Assembly: GCA_019414055.1 (NCBI GenBank) | Contig: DXMV01000014.1 | Span: 186,001 to 250,000 of the forward strand | Length of the DNA stretch: 64,000 bases | DNA from: Collinsella sp. | GTDB taxonomy: Bacteria; Actinomycetota; Coriobacteriia; Coriobacteriales; Coriobacteriaceae | Direction: 5' to 3' | Part shown: positions 63,829-64,000 of the stretch, in pieces | Position numbering within the stretch: the stretch's first letter is position 1 | Layout of the letters: the number at the start of each line of letters is the position of its first letter | Notes under the pieces: generated by a model | The model's database searches: none | Told to the model about the DNA's origin: nothing | The model's input: the letters and a program-made list of their open reading frames with translations, nothing else | Position numbers and translations under genes: made by a program

Positions 63829-64000
63829 TTAGAACGGGATGTCCTCATCGTAGACGTCGACCGCGGGCGGCGTAGCCACGGGTGCGGCAGGACGTGCTGC
63901 GGGCGCGGGAGCTGCGGGGGCGTAACCGCCCTGATCGTAGCCACCCTGGCCACCACGGGAGCTCATAAACTCGATCTCATCGACGATGACCTCAAGCTTG
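63829..64000 (-). CDS. ssb: Single-stranded DNA-binding protein (C-terminal part; gene runs off the right edge)
   Basis: The minus strand from the window edge to the TAA at 63829-63831 encodes KLEVIVDEIEFMSS, a Gly/Gln/Pro/Ala-rich linker (GGQGGYDQGGYAPAAPAPAA) and the terminal peptide YDEDIPF. The acidic tail ending DIPF is the protein-interaction tip of bacterial SSB. Position directly before rpsR supports the call. The OB-fold part lies outside the window. Confidence 0.92.
   Translation of the reverse strand, partial: KLEVIVDEIEFMSSRGGQGGYDQGGYAPAAPAPAARPAAPVATPPAVDVYDEDIPF

Overview
The window reads as chromosomal DNA of a gut Coriobacteriia, most likely Collinsella. This is an inference from the GC-rich coding style, the protein sequences, NfnAB-type energy metabolism, and intergenic regions packed with long palindromes. 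No database search was possible. Most genes lie on the minus strand.

Region by region: (1) 1-1231 holds the 5' part of an antiporter-type membrane subunit (NuoL/EchA family) and a stand-alone double-HTH, transposase-like protein. (2) 1637-15198 is a four-gene minus-strand surface operon: three single-pass membrane proteins with SipW/TasA-like N-termini, then a secreted 3551-residue protein built from GLUG-like repeats. (3) 15.2-18.5 kb carries a 23-bp-periodic direct-repeat array, an old-yellow-enzyme oxidoreductase, an array of alternately inverted 15-mers, and an initiator tRNA. (4) 18.6-25.2 kb has coaX, a DUF4143 ATPase bracketed by three copies of one palindrome, a degenerate BirA-like protein coupled to a FolP-FolK fusion, a sirtuin and exonuclease III. 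(5) 25.7-29 kb is an ECF vitamin transporter (T, fused A-A, S). (6) 29-35 kb on the plus strand has glmU, prs, pth and nfnAB. (7) 35.7-39.5 kb has a cytidylate-kinase-like protein and a polar amino-acid ABC transporter. (8) 39.8-49.6 kb has yqeY, a PpiC-type foldase, a PTS IIA, purN-purM-purF, a CmpB-like membrane protein, a MoaE-like protein, sortase B and purE. (9) 50-64 kb has carB-carA, a membrane protein of unknown function, an ABC exporter, a NUDIX hydrolase, purD, purA, dnaB and the rplI-rpsR-ssb cluster, cut by the right edge.

Nucleotide synthesis is the main theme: prs makes PRPP, purF/D/N/M/E/A cover much of IMP and AMP synthesis, and carAB feeds pyrimidines and arginine. These genes are scattered singly or in small groups. 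A second theme is the cell surface: the giant repeat protein operon, a class B sortase and a PpiC foldase.

The most unusual material is non-coding. There are two separate arrays, nine palindromic units in all, in which a 15-bp motif alternates in orientation about every 40 bp. There is an exact 23-bp-period 12-mer array upstream of the surface operon, and at least six intergenic inverted repeats with 20-37 bp arms. One palindromic element appears to lie in frame inside the ECF ATPase gene and encodes its interdomain linker.
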